64,000 nt of DNA, taken from assembly GCF_002094305.1 (NCBI RefSeq), contig NZ_LWTX01000002.1, positions 722,732 through 786,731 on the forward strand. Direction: 5' to 3'. The notes under the pieces are model-generated. The model was not told the origin of the DNA, did no database searches, and was given only the letters and a program-made list of their open reading frames with translations. Below, in pieces: positions 48,620-56,811 of this stretch; position 1 is the stretch's first letter, and each line of letters opens with the position of its first letter. The stretch comes from Prescottella equi. GTDB lineage: Bacteria; Actinomycetota; Actinomycetes; Mycobacteriales; Mycobacteriaceae. The translations under genes and the position numbers were made by a program.

Positions 48620-50461
48620 ATGACGCTCAACGACGAGCAGTTACGGCTGTCCCGGCGAGGATTCCTCACCGCGGGCGCTGCGGGCGCCGGCGTGCTGGCA
48701 GCCGGCGCACTCGGCGGCTGGACCCCGGCCTTCGCCGTCCCTGCCGGTTCCGCCGGCTCCCTCGGATCGCTCGGATCGACCGGGCCGGTCGCGCCGCTTC
48801 CGACGCCCCCGGACTTCCCGAACGACATCGCGCTGTTCCAGCAGGCGTACCAGAACTGGTCCAAGGAGATCATGCTGGACGCCACCTGGGTCTGCTCGCC
48901 CAAGACGCCGCAGGATGTCGTTCGCCTTGCCAACTGGGCGCACGAGCACGACTACAAGATCCGCCCGCGCGGCGCGATGCACGGCTGGACCCCGCTCACC
49001 GTGGAGAAGGGGGCCAACGTCGAGAAGGTGATCCTCGCCGACACGATGACGCATCTGAACGGCATCACGGTGAACACGGGCGGCCCCGTGGCCACCGTCA
49101 CCGCCGGTGCCGGCGCCAGCATCGAGGCGATCGTCACCGAACTGCAGAAGCACAACCTCGGCTGGGCCAACCTCCCCGCTCCGGGTGTGCTGTCGATCGG
49201 TGGCGCCCTCGCGGTCAACGCGCACGGTGCGGCGCTGCCGGCCGTCGGCCAGACCACGCTGCCCGGTCACACCTACGGTTCGCTGAGCAACCTGGTCACC
49301 GAACTGACCGCGGTCGTCTGGAACGGCACCACCTACGCACTCGAGACGTACCAGCGCAACGATCCTCGGATCACCCCACTGCTCACCAACCTCGGGCGCT
49401 GCTTCCTGACCTCGGTGACGATGCAGGCCGGCCCCAACTTCCGTCAGCGGTGCCAGAGCTACACCGACATCCCGTGGCGGGAACTGTTCGCGCCGAAGGG
49501 CGCCGACGGCCGCACGTTCGAGAAGTTCGTCGCGGAATCGGGCGGCGCCGAGGCGATCTGGTACCCGTTCACCGAGAAGCCGTGGATGAAGGTGTGGACG
49601 GTCTCGCCGACCAAGCCGGACTCGTCGAACGAGGTCGGAAGCCTCGGCTCGGCGGGCTCCCTCGTCGGCAAGCCTCCGCAGGCGCGTGAGGTCTCCGGCC
49701 CGTACAACTACATCTTCTCCGACAACCTGCCGGAGCCCATCACCGACATGATCGGCGCCATCAACGCCGGAAACCCCGGAATCGCACCGCTGTTCGGCCC
49801 GGCGATGTACGAGATCACCAAGCTCGGGCTGGCCGCGACGAATGCCAACGACATCTGGGGCTGGTCGAAGGACGTCCAGTTCTACATCAAGGCCACGACG
49901 TTGCGACTCACCGAGGGCGGCGGCGCCGTCGTCACGAGCCGCGCCAACATCGCGACCGTGATCAACGACTTCACCGAGTGGTTCCACGAGCGCATCGAGT
50001 TCTACCGCGCGAAGGGCGAGTTCCCGCTCAACGGGCCGGTCGAGATCCGCTGCTGCGGGCTCGATCAGGCAGCCGACGTCAAGGTGCCGTCGGTGGGCCC
50101 GCCGACCATCTCGGCGACCCGTCCGCGTCCGGATCATCCGGACTGGGACGTCGCGATCTGGCTGAACGTTCTCGGTGTTCCGGGCACCCCCGGCATGTTC
50201 GAGTTCTACCGCGAGATGGAGCAGTGGATGCGGAGCCACTACAACAACGACGACGCCACCTTCCGGCCCGAGTGGTCGAAGGGGTGGGCGTTCGGTCCGG
50301 ACCCGTACACCGACAACGACATCGTCACGAACAAGATGCGCGCCACCTACATCGAGGGTGTCCCGACGACCGAGAACTGGGACACCGCGCGCGCTCGGTA
50401 CAACCAGATCGACCCGCATCGCGTGTTCACCAACGGATTCATGGACAAGCTGCTTCCGTAG
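48620..50461 (+). CDS. Cholesterol oxidase, covalent-FAD (VAO/BCO2) type, Tat-exported
   Basis: A 613-residue exported oxidase. The twin-arginine signal RLSRRGFLTAGAAGAGVLAA is at 9-28. The protein has the vanillyl-alcohol-oxidase fold rather than the GMC fold of class I cholesterol oxidases. PRGAMHGWTP contains His121, the residue that carries covalent FAD in Brevibacterium sterolicum BCO2. Glu311, Glu475 and Arg477 (GPVEIRCCG) are the other BCO2 catalytic residues, at identical numbers. It converts cholesterol to cholest-4-en-3-one outside the cell. GSLGSLGSTG and GSLGSAGS are low-complexity linkers. A hairpin follows; there is no KstR box directly upstream, but it is 106 bp after the KstR-controlled kstD operon. 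Confidence 0.92.
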   Translation: MTLNDEQLRLSRRGFLTAGAAGAGVLAAGALGGWTPAFAVPAGSAGSLGSLGSTGPVAPLPTPPDFPNDIALFQQAYQNWSKEIMLDATWVCSPKTPQDVVRLANWAHEHDYKIRPRGAMHGWTPLTVEKGANVEKVILADTMTHLNGITVNTGGPVATVTAGAGASIEAIVTELQKHNLGWANLPAPGVLSIGGALAVNAHGAALPAVGQTTLPGHTYGSLSNLVTELTAVVWNGTTYALETYQRNDPRITPLLTNLGRCFLTSVTMQAGPNFRQRCQSYTDIPWRELFAPKGADGRTFEKFVAESGGAEAIWYPFTEKPWMKVWTVSPTKPDSSNEVGSLGSAGSLVGKPPQAREVSGPYNYIFSDNLPEPITDMIGAINAGNPGIAPLFGPAMYEITKLGLAATNANDIWGWSKDVQFYIKATTLRLTEGGGAVVTSRANIATVINDFTEWFHERIEFYRAKGEFPLNGPVEIRCCGLDQAADVKVPSVGPPTISATRPRPDHPDWDVAIWLNVLGVPGTPGMFEFYREMEQWMRSHYNNDDATFRPEWSKGWAFGPDPYTDNDIVTNKMRATYIEGVPTTENWDTARARYNQIDPHRVFTNGFMDKLLP

Positions 50462-50482
50462 GGCCGCCTGAACCGTTCCACC

Positions 50483-50526
50483 GACGCCGGTGGTGCCCGA
50501 GTAACCGCTCGGGCACCACCGGCGTC
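50483..50526. terminator. Hairpin terminator
   Basis: A perfect 19-bp stem (50483-50501 with 50508-50526), loop TAACCG, 22 bases after the cholesterol oxidase stop. Confidence 0.75.
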
Positions 50527-50601
50527 GTCGTGTGCCGGGCGGGCACCGTCGGCGTACCGTCGAAAGTGATCGGTGACAGTCGCGAACGAGGGAGTGCTGT
50601 C

Positions 50602-50997
50602 ATGACATCGTCGAATCCGGAGCCTGTTCCTCCCCCGCCGCCGACCGGCCCGACGGAACCCACGACCGGGTACGCGGGCGGTCCGCAACCACACCAGCAG
50701 CCCCCGGCTCCACCTCCGGCCAACGCCGGCTGGGCGGTCGCTTCCCTGGTCGCGTTCTGGCCCCTCGCGTTCGCGGCGTTCAGCAACGCGTTCGAGGTGT
50801 ATCCGAGGTGGGCGCGCGGCGACTACGCCGGCGCGCAGTACGCGTCGGATCGGGTCCGCAAACTGGGGCAGCTGTCGTTGTGGATCCTCGGCGGAATTCT
50901 CGTGCTGCTCGCGATCGCGTACATCGTCATGGCGGCGGTGTGGATCTCGCACGGTGGGTACGACGACAACTGGCACCGCGGCCGGATGGGCTGGTAG
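50602..50997 (+). CDS. CD225/dispanin-like membrane protein
   Basis: A 131-residue protein with a proline-rich N-terminus (about 1-42) and two hydrophobic segments (about 44-62 and 92-115) separated by a loop with VYPRWARGDYAGAQYASDRV. This is the layout of the CD225/dispanin (interferon-induced transmembrane-like) family, bacterial members of which are of unknown function. The C-terminus is Arg/His-rich. A 21-bp tandem duplication covers the last seven codons including the stop. The ATG at 50602 has GAGGGAG upstream. Confidence 0.75.
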   Translation: MTSSNPEPVPPPPPTGPTEPTTGYAGGPQPHQQPPAPPPANAGWAVASLVAFWPLAFAAFSNAFEVYPRWARGDYAGAQYASDRVRKLGQLSLWILGGILVLLAIAYIVMAAVWISHGGYDDNWHRGRMGW

Positions 50998-51018
50998 CGC
51001 GGCCGGATGGGCTGGTAG
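50977..51018. repeat. Perfect 21-bp tandem duplication at stop codon
   Basis: CGCGGCCGGATGGGCTGGTAG occurs twice head-to-tail (50977-50997 and 50998-51018). The first copy encodes the C-terminus and TAG of the CD225-like gene; the second lies just beyond it, ending 4 bases before the MFS gene on the other strand. Confidence 0.95.
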
Positions 51019-51021
51019 CGG

Positions 51022-52482
51022 TCAGCTGACGCGGGCCGGGTCGGGCCCCGGGGCGTCCGCGTCCACCCGCGCGGTGCCGGTCCGGAGCCGCAGCGGAACA
51101 CAGACGACGACGATCAACGCGACCGCCGAGACCGCCGCGCCGAGCCAGAACAGCCGATCCAGCCCGATCGGCGAGGGCACCGCGGTGGCGCCGACCATCA
51201 CCGCTGAAGCCGCGAGGACAGCCGCACCGACAGCACTCGCACCCGAGGTTCCGACCGCGCGAACCAGACTGTTGACGCTGTTCGCCGACGCCGTCTGGTC
51301 CAGTGGCACCGCCATCGTGATCAGGACCGGCATCGCGGCGAGCGCAAACGCGACGCCCACCGAGACGACGAACGCGCTGATTCCCACCGTGAGGACACTG
51401 CTGCCGAACACGCCGCGTTCGACGAAACCCAGACTGATCGCGCCCGCCCCCACGGCCAGGGTGACGCCGGCGCCCCACGCGCGAATCATCGCGGCCGACA
51501 CCGGGGCGAGGAAGATCATCACGACGCCGCCCGGGAGCATGACGAGACCTGCTGCCGCGGCGCTGAGCCCGAGGCCGTGCCCCTCCGACCTCGGCACCTG
51601 CAGTTCCTGCGTGGACGCGTAGGAGCTGAGGAACATGGCGAACCCCAGAAGGAGCGCACACAGGTTGGAGACGAGGACCGGCCGTCGGATCGATGTCCGG
51701 AGATCGACGAGCGGATGGGACACCCTCGACTCCAACGGGATCCACACCGCCAGCCCGATCACACCGGCAGTCGCGAGCCCCACGGTGGGCAGACTCCCCC
51801 ACCCCCAGGTGCCGCCCTTCGAGATCGCGAGCAGCACTGCGCTCAGGGCGGACGTCAACAGCGCCGCACCCGCGTAATCGAAACGGCCCGCGGCGCGGGT
51901 GTTCGACTCCGGGACCACGAACGGCAGCAGCACCGCCATCACGACCGCGAACGCCGCGGGCACCCAGAACAGGGACTGCCAGCCGAGATGTTCGTGCAGG
52001 ACGCCGGCGAGCGGCATCCCGAGCACACTGCCGATGCCGATCGTCGCGCTCATCAAGGCGACACCACTGCCGAGCCGTTCGGGCGGAAGGACGTCCCGCA
52101 TCATGCTGATGCCGACCGGCATGAGCGCCATGGCGAAGCCCTGCAGCCCGCGACCGACGACCGCCGTCACGAAGCCCGAACCGACGGCCGCGACCACCGA
52201 TCCGGCGATCATCAGCCCGAGGCACACCAGCATCATCGCGCGCTTGCCGAACATGTCGGCGAGCTTGCCGATCAGGGGTGTGCCGACAGCGCCCGTCAAC
52301 AGCGTGACGGTGACCAGCCAGGAGGCGCTGGTCGGCGGGACGCCGAGGTCGACCGCGAACGCCGGTAGGACGGGAACGACGAGCGTCTGGAGGAGCGCCA
52401 CCAGGATCCCGCTGAGGCTCAGTACCCCGATGACGAGCCCGCTCCGCGCGGTGCGCGGAGCGGGCGGGGGATCGACTGTCAC
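51022..52482 (-). CDS. MFS transporter, DHA2-type drug/proton antiporter
   Basis: A 486-residue membrane protein with about 14 hydrophobic segments. The DHA2 motif GKLADMFGKRAMMLVCLG (loop 2-3) and SGVALMSATIGIGSVLGMPL (motif C-like) are visible. Such transporters export drugs, biocides or lipids. The GTG start overlaps by four bases the stop of the mycofactocin-type SDR gene, so these two are co-translated; the transporter may move the substrate or product of that dehydrogenase. No regulator is adjacent. Confidence 0.85.
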   Translation of the reverse strand: MTVDPPPAPRTARSGLVIGVLSLSGILVALLQTLVVPVLPAFAVDLGVPPTSASWLVTVTLLTGAVGTPLIGKLADMFGKRAMMLVCLGLMIAGSVVAAVGSGFVTAVVGRGLQGFAMALMPVGISMMRDVLPPERLGSGVALMSATIGIGSVLGMPLAGVLHEHLGWQSLFWVPAAFAVVMAVLLPFVVPESNTRAAGRFDYAGAALLTSALSAVLLAISKGGTWGWGSLPTVGLATAGVIGLAVWIPLESRVSHPLVDLRTSIRRPVLVSNLCALLLGFAMFLSSYASTQELQVPRSEGHGLGLSAAAAGLVMLPGGVVMIFLAPVSAAMIRAWGAGVTLAVGAGAISLGFVERGVFGSSVLTVGISAFVVSVGVAFALAAMPVLITMAVPLDQTASANSVNSLVRAVGTSGASAVGAAVLAASAVMVGATAVPSPIGLDRLFWLGAAVSAVALIVVVCVPLRLRTGTARVDADAPGPDPARVS

Positions 52483-53315
52483 CCGGTCACACGGGCGGCA
52501 TTACCGGCATCGATGGGAAGCACGGTGCCGCTGATGTGGGCGCTGGCTTCGGCGGCGAAGAAGAGCACTGCACGGGTGATCTCGAACGGGTCGAGCCACG
52601 GCACGGGCTGCGCGTGCAGGGACTGGAAGACCGGGGCGACGTCGTCCATCGTCGGTTCTTCGAGATCCGGTCGCATCATCGAGTAGAGCGCCTTGTTGTG
52701 GATCATGCCGGTCGAGATGTTGCCGGGCGCGATGGCGTTGACGGTGATGCCGTTCTGGGCGAGATCGAGCGCGGCGCTCTTCGTCATGCCGATGACGCCC
52801 CACTTCGATGCGGCGTACGCGACCATGTTGGTGTTGCCGGCGCGACCGAGCATCGAGGAGATCGTGACGATGCGTCCGTAGCCCCGCTCGATCATGCCGG
52901 GCGAGACCGCGCCGATCGTGTTGAAGACACCGGTCAGATTGGAACCGATGGCCTCGTTCCACTGCGCCGATGTCATCGACTGCACCGGGGCGGCAACCGA
53001 GACACCGGCGTTCGCGACCGCGATGTCGACGCGGCCGAACTCGGACTCGGCGCGCGCGACGAGATCGTCCATCGCGGCGCGGTCGGCGGTGTCTGCCTTG
53101 ACGGCGATGCACTTGCGGCCGGTCGCCTCGACGAGGCGCACGGTCTCGGCCATGTCCTCCTCGGTGCCCAGCGGGTAGAACACCGAGTCGCTGTCCTCGC
53201 ACCGGTCACAGATGACGACGTCGGCGCCGCGTTCGGCGAATGCCACGGCATGCGACCGTCCCTGTCCCCGGGCTCCGCCGGTGATCAGCGCGACCTTGCC
53301 TTCGAACTCCTCCAT
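52479..53315 (-). CDS. Mycofactocin-coupled SDR family oxidoreductase
   Basis: A 278-residue SDR with TGGARGQGRSHAVAFAERGAD (two pieces: TGGARGQGRSH at 12-22, AVAFAERGAD after), the signature of the mycofactocin-associated SDR subfamily, and its characteristic insertion VFYPLGTEEDMAETVRLVEA before strand 3. Catalytic residues are Ser154, Tyr167 and Lys171. Members hold NAD tightly and pass electrons to mycofactocin. The ATG at 53315 is the family start; the frame is open to 53366. It is coupled to an MFS gene. Mycofactocin biosynthesis genes (mftA-F) are not in the window. Confidence 0.85.
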   Translation of the reverse strand: MEEFEGKVALITGGARGQGRSHAVAFAERGADVVICDRCEDSDSVFYPLGTEEDMAETVRLVEATGRKCIAVKADTADRAAMDDLVARAESEFGRVDIAVANAGVSVAAPVQSMTSAQWNEAIGSNLTGVFNTIGAVSPGMIERGYGRIVTISSMLGRAGNTNMVAYAASKWGVIGMTKSAALDLAQNGITVNAIAPGNISTGMIHNKALYSMMRPDLEEPTMDDVAPVFQSLHAQPVPWLDPFEITRAVLFFAAEASAHISGTVLPIDAGNAARVTG

Positions 53316-53482
53316 ACTGCTGCTCTCCTCGAGATCGGGGACCGCGACGACACACGGGGTCCGCAACTATCACTACCCGCCCGGGATGTGACTACGGCCA
53401 CAAGTCCCGCCCAGCGGGAGGCTCCTGCACGCTCCCCACCGAAGCACATTCGACGCCGCGATCGCGAAATGCGACGCGATCG

Positions 53483-53818
53483 TCACCGCCCGTCGACGAG
53501 GATGACGGCCGCCGACACCGCCGCGAGGGCGACGACGGTGACGGCCAGTCCGAGCAGCAGAGCGAACGGATAGACGGCACGACCTGCGTCGAAGCGCTCG
53601 CTCACCCGTTCGTACCGGCGGCGGGCCGTCACCACGACGACGGATGCCGACATGATCGCCCACGTACCGAGGACCTGGATCACCACCGAGGATCCGGGCA
53701 CGTAGCGCAGACAGAGGAAGGCGACCGCGGCGAGGCTCGCGGCCGTGCGCACCCATGCGAGCGTCGTGCGCTCGGGTTGCAGGCCGGGATCCCGCTGTCC
53801 CGCGGCCGCCGTGCTCAC
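53483..53818 (-). CDS. DUF202 membrane protein
   Basis: A 111-residue protein with three hydrophobic helices. The N-terminal motif LQPERTTLAWVRTAASLAAV is the DUF202 hallmark (ERTxLAWxRT). The GTG start overlaps the stop of the preceding DUF202 gene by four bases, so the two small membrane proteins are made together. DUF202 proteins have been linked to small-metabolite or drug resistance phenotypes, but no mechanism is clear. Confidence 0.82.
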   Translation of the reverse strand: MSTAAAGQRDPGLQPERTTLAWVRTAASLAAVAFLCLRYVPGSSVVIQVLGTWAIMSASVVVVTARRRYERVSERFDAGRAVYPFALLLGLAVTVVALAAVSAAVILVDGR

Positions 53819-54177
53819 CGAAGCACCACGATGAGCAGTGTGACGCCGGCGCCGGCGATCATCCCGGCCAGGACGGCCGCGATCGCCGGAACCGGAAGGC
53901 TGCGACCGGTGCGCATCGCCGCCTCCACCCCCATCCATCGGAGAAACGCGAAGACCACCAGCAACACCGCGCCGACGAGCAGGCCGACCACCAGGACGGT
54001 GTGCACGGTGGGGCCCACGACGTCCGTTCCGAACGCTTCGAGGCCGACCGCGGCGGCGATCAGGCCGAGCCCGGTGCGCACCCAGGCGAGATAGGTGCGT
54101 TCGTTCGCGAGCGTGAAGCGCGGGTCCGGATCCTCCCCTTCCCGGAAAGCCCTGGGCCTCCACCCGCGCGTCGTCAT
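53815..54177 (-). CDS. DUF202 / YidH-like membrane protein
   Basis: A 120-residue protein with three hydrophobic segments and the DUF202 motif LANERTYLAWVRTGLGLIA. It is paired with a second DUF202 protein through a four-base overlap; paired YidG/YidH genes are common in bacteria. The ATG at 54177 has GGAGGA upstream. It lies 35 bp downstream of a DUF1214 gene on the same strand, so it could be part of a longer operon. Function unknown. Confidence 0.82.
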   Translation of the reverse strand: MTTRGWRPRAFREGEDPDPRFTLANERTYLAWVRTGLGLIAAAVGLEAFGTDVVGPTVHTVLVVGLLVGAVLLVVFAFLRWMGVEAAMRTGRSLPVPAIAAVLAGMIAGAGVTLLIVVLR

Positions 54178-54211
54178 CGTGATTGCTCCTCCTCGTGCCC
54201 CGGCGATCGTG

Positions 54212-55474
54212 TCACCGACCGTAACGCTTCAACACGGCCGCGCGCCTGCGCGCCAGCGTTGCACGGCGCCGGGCCGCGTCGACCCGTTCCGTGGTCGCGG
54301 GCAGTTCGGCGAGGACCTCGTCGAACCTCACCTTACGCACCGTCGGCGTCGGCAGATCGGTGCCGGTGGCGAGCCACCATCGGTACACGCACCGGGTGAA
54401 CTCGTTGCCCGCGGTGTCCAGCCAGTTCGCGACGCCGGGGTCACGGTGCGCCACCACGGCCCGGAACACACCGTCGGGGTCGAGCACCGCCTGGTGTCCG
54501 TTGAGCGACGTCTGCCGGTAGGTGTAGTCGAGCGACTGTCCCCAGTAGTCACCGAGGTGGATGTTCCAGAAGTGGCATTCCGGCGGCGTCACCTCGAGAA
54601 TCAGAGCCTCGTCCGGTGCGATCTCGAAAGTGCCACCGCCGTATGCGATGTGCCCACCGTCACCGGCGTACGACGAGCTCACCGCCGGCTGGGTGCGCAG
54701 CACGTTGCGGTCGCCGTCGCGCAGGCTGTACATCGCCGCCCAGTATTCGGCGAAGCCGTCGACGAAACGTCCGACGGATTCCACCTGGGCGGTCACGGTG
54801 ACCGGTTCGGTGACCGGGCCGGACCCGTGGACGTCGATCCGCTCGATCGACAGGTGGTACGGATCCTCGGCGTTCCAGTCGTAGAAGTACTGGCGGGTGA
54901 TGATGTCCCTCGTCGCCGGCGGCATCGGCAACCAGTTGCCGTCGTGCGGTTCGGCACTGATGATCACCTCGAAATCACCGTTGTCGCGCAACGCTATTCC
55001 GCCAGGGTTGGAGATCGCACCGAGTGTCGACCCGGTAGCGGCCTGGAACGCGGCCCGGAAGTCCTTCGGCCGGTCGCCGTCCGACTGCGCCTTCTCGTAC
55101 AGGGTCACGGTGTCGTACAGCGTGAGTCCGATGTAGCGGGCTCGCCCACCGGTTCCGGTGAGCCGGTACGTCCCTGCCGGGTCGAGCACCGCGTGGCCGA
55201 ACAGGCAGTCCGGGGACTCCGTCGCGTACCGCTTGGTGTTGTCCTGCAGGTGTCCTAGCTCGGGGTAGTCCGGATCGGCGCTGAAAACCACCTGCTCGAG
55301 GCCGGCGTTGAGCAGGTTGAGCAGGTACCGGTAGCCCGCCGCCCGCATCGCGGGGTCGTCCGACCGCGGGTCGCCCTCGATCACCTTCGAAGCTCGGGAA
55401 AGGTTGTCGCACAACCCCTGCCACGCCGCGTCGAGATCTTCGTTGCGCCGCCGGCGCTCGTCTGGAGCCTGCAC
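54212..55474 (-). CDS. DUF1214 domain protein
   Basis: A 420-residue soluble protein. The C-terminal half has the DUF1214 pattern: WNIHLGDYWGQSLDYTYRQT and GVFRAVVAHRDPGVANWLDT. DUF1214 folds as a beta-sandwich and is often paired with DUF1254 in exported proteins; no signal peptide is visible here. It starts at a GTG (55474) 9 bp downstream of the TauD-type dioxygenase gene, so the two form an operon. A role in the same sulfur- or carboxylate-ester pathway is suggested only by this linkage. Confidence 0.75.
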   Translation of the reverse strand: MQAPDERRRRNEDLDAAWQGLCDNLSRASKVIEGDPRSDDPAMRAAGYRYLLNLLNAGLEQVVFSADPDYPELGHLQDNTKRYATESPDCLFGHAVLDPAGTYRLTGTGGRARYIGLTLYDTVTLYEKAQSDGDRPKDFRAAFQAATGSTLGAISNPGGIALRDNGDFEVIISAEPHDGNWLPMPPATRDIITRQYFYDWNAEDPYHLSIERIDVHGSGPVTEPVTVTAQVESVGRFVDGFAEYWAAMYSLRDGDRNVLRTQPAVSSSYAGDGGHIAYGGGTFEIAPDEALILEVTPPECHFWNIHLGDYWGQSLDYTYRQTSLNGHQAVLDPDGVFRAVVAHRDPGVANWLDTAGNEFTRCVYRWWLATGTDLPTPTVRKVRFDEVLAELPATTERVDAARRRATLARRRAAVLKRYGR

Positions 55475-55483
55475 GGCGCCCCC

Positions 55484-56401
55484 TCAGGCCGGCACGTCGC
55501 CGAGAATGGCGACACGTTCCATCACGCGGCGGTGCGGGAAGTAGTCGCTGGCCGCGTAGTGCTGCGTGGCACGGTTGTCCCAGAACGCGATCGAGTTGGG
55601 CTGCCACCGGAACCGGCACTGGAAGTCGGGCACCTTGGCCTGGTCGAAGAGGTGGCGCAGCAGCGCCTCGCCCTCGATCGGGTCCATGTCCGGGATGTGT
55701 GTGGTGAACAGGCTGTTGACGAACAACGTCCGGCGGCCCGTCTCGGGATGGATCCGGACGATCGGGTGTTCCACCGGCGGGAACTGTTCCTGCATCGCCG
55801 CAAGCTTCTCGGGACTCATCGACCGACCGAACGAGGGAACGAAGTCGTGGACCGCGACGCGTCCCTCGATCTTCTCCTTCACCTCGTCGGACAGGCAGTC
55901 GTAGGCGTTCCCCATGTCGGCCCACAGCGTGTCGCCACCGGCCGGCGGCACCTCCAGCGCCCGCAGGACGGACCCGAGAGGCGGCCGCTTCTGCCACGTC
56001 ACGTCGACGTGCCAGATGTTCTCCGTTCCGGGACTGTCCTCGCCTCGTTCGAAGTGGACCACCTCGGGAACCTCACCCTGGGGAAGCAGCGGATGCACCT
56101 CCAGTTCACCCCAGTGACGCGCGAAGTCGCGGTGCTGGGTCCCGGTGATCTGCTGATCACGAAAGAAGACGACTTTCCATTCCAGCAGGGCCCGGCGCAA
56201 TTCCTCGATCGCCTCCGGACTCGGATCCCGCAGATCCACGCCGTGGATCTCCGCACCGATGAACGGCGTCACCGGCCGCACCTCGAACTGCGTGTAGGGC
56301 TCCGACGCGAAACCGTCGGCGCACCTGCGCATCCCGCGCGGTCCGAACTCGATCGAATGGCCGCCGATCTCGACGGTTCGACTACTGGTCAGCGTTGCCA
56401 T
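55484..56401 (-). CDS. TauD/AtsK-type Fe(II)/2-oxoglutarate dioxygenase
   Basis: A 305-residue dioxygenase. The iron ligands His131 and Asp133 (WHVDVTW) and His281 (ATQHYAA), and Arg296 for 2-oxoglutarate, all fit TauD spacing (His-x-Asp, then His with Arg 15 residues later). It resembles both taurine dioxygenase and the alkylsulfatases AtsK/Rv3406, which liberate sulfite or sulfate from organosulfur compounds. A nearby large sulfatase supports a sulfur-ester role. The ATG at 56401 begins the protein; upstream frame is not conserved. Two copies of a probable TetR operator lie about 100 bp upstream. It heads the DUF1214 operon. Confidence 0.85.
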   Translation of the reverse strand: MATLTSSRTVEIGGHSIEFGPRGMRRCADGFASEPYTQFEVRPVTPFIGAEIHGVDLRDPSPEAIEELRRALLEWKVVFFRDQQITGTQHRDFARHWGELEVHPLLPQGEVPEVVHFERGEDSPGTENIWHVDVTWQKRPPLGSVLRALEVPPAGGDTLWADMGNAYDCLSDEVKEKIEGRVAVHDFVPSFGRSMSPEKLAAMQEQFPPVEHPIVRIHPETGRRTLFVNSLFTTHIPDMDPIEGEALLRHLFDQAKVPDFQCRFRWQPNSIAFWDNRATQHYAASDYFPHRRVMERVAILGDVPA

Positions 56402-56497
56402 GCAAGTCTCCTGGCTTTCGAGGGATCCCGCTCCGAACACACCACCGCCGACGCCTCCGTTCGGCTGAGCCGACGAGTACGTCCCCGGCAAAGTATC

Positions 56498-56529
56498 AGT
56501 CAGCGACTTAAATCGTCAAGACACTGACT
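56498..56529. promoter_or_regulatory. Pair of probable TetR operator sites upstream of the dioxygenase
   Basis: AGTCAGCGACT (56498-56508) and AGACACTGACT (56519-56529; reverse complement AGTCAGTGTCT) lie 21 bp apart, two helical turns, and each is followed by TTAAA. A related 11-mer, AGTCGGCGCTT, lies at 58923 next to the TetR gene. This is in the 410-base gap 56402-56811 between the divergent dioxygenase and MFS genes; the rest of the gap shows no gene, only promoter space. Confidence 0.5.
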
Positions 56530-56811
56530 TAAAGTATCGAAACATGCTGTCCGGAAGGAGCATTGAAGGAGTCAGCGGCGGGACCGAGGCAGCCTGCCCC
56601 GCCACCCACTGAGTGGGACCCGCGTCACAGGACGCCGTCCGGGTGGGACTAAGGTCCCTTCCCCGGGGCGACTTCGCCACCACCCCGACTCCGTCGCGAA
56701 TGCCACCACCAGGCACATCCCTCACGACTTCCTCACGACGACGAGCCGATCTGCGCCTCAGTGCTGCCCTGCGCGGCCGTCGCCGCTCGACATACGAAAC
56801 GAAGGACCACG

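Noticed and set aside
56571..56580. Further AGTCAGCG-like match in the dioxygenase/MFS intergenic region
   Set aside because: GTCAGCGGCG lacks the right half of the motif and the TTAAA that follows the other two sites; probably chance.
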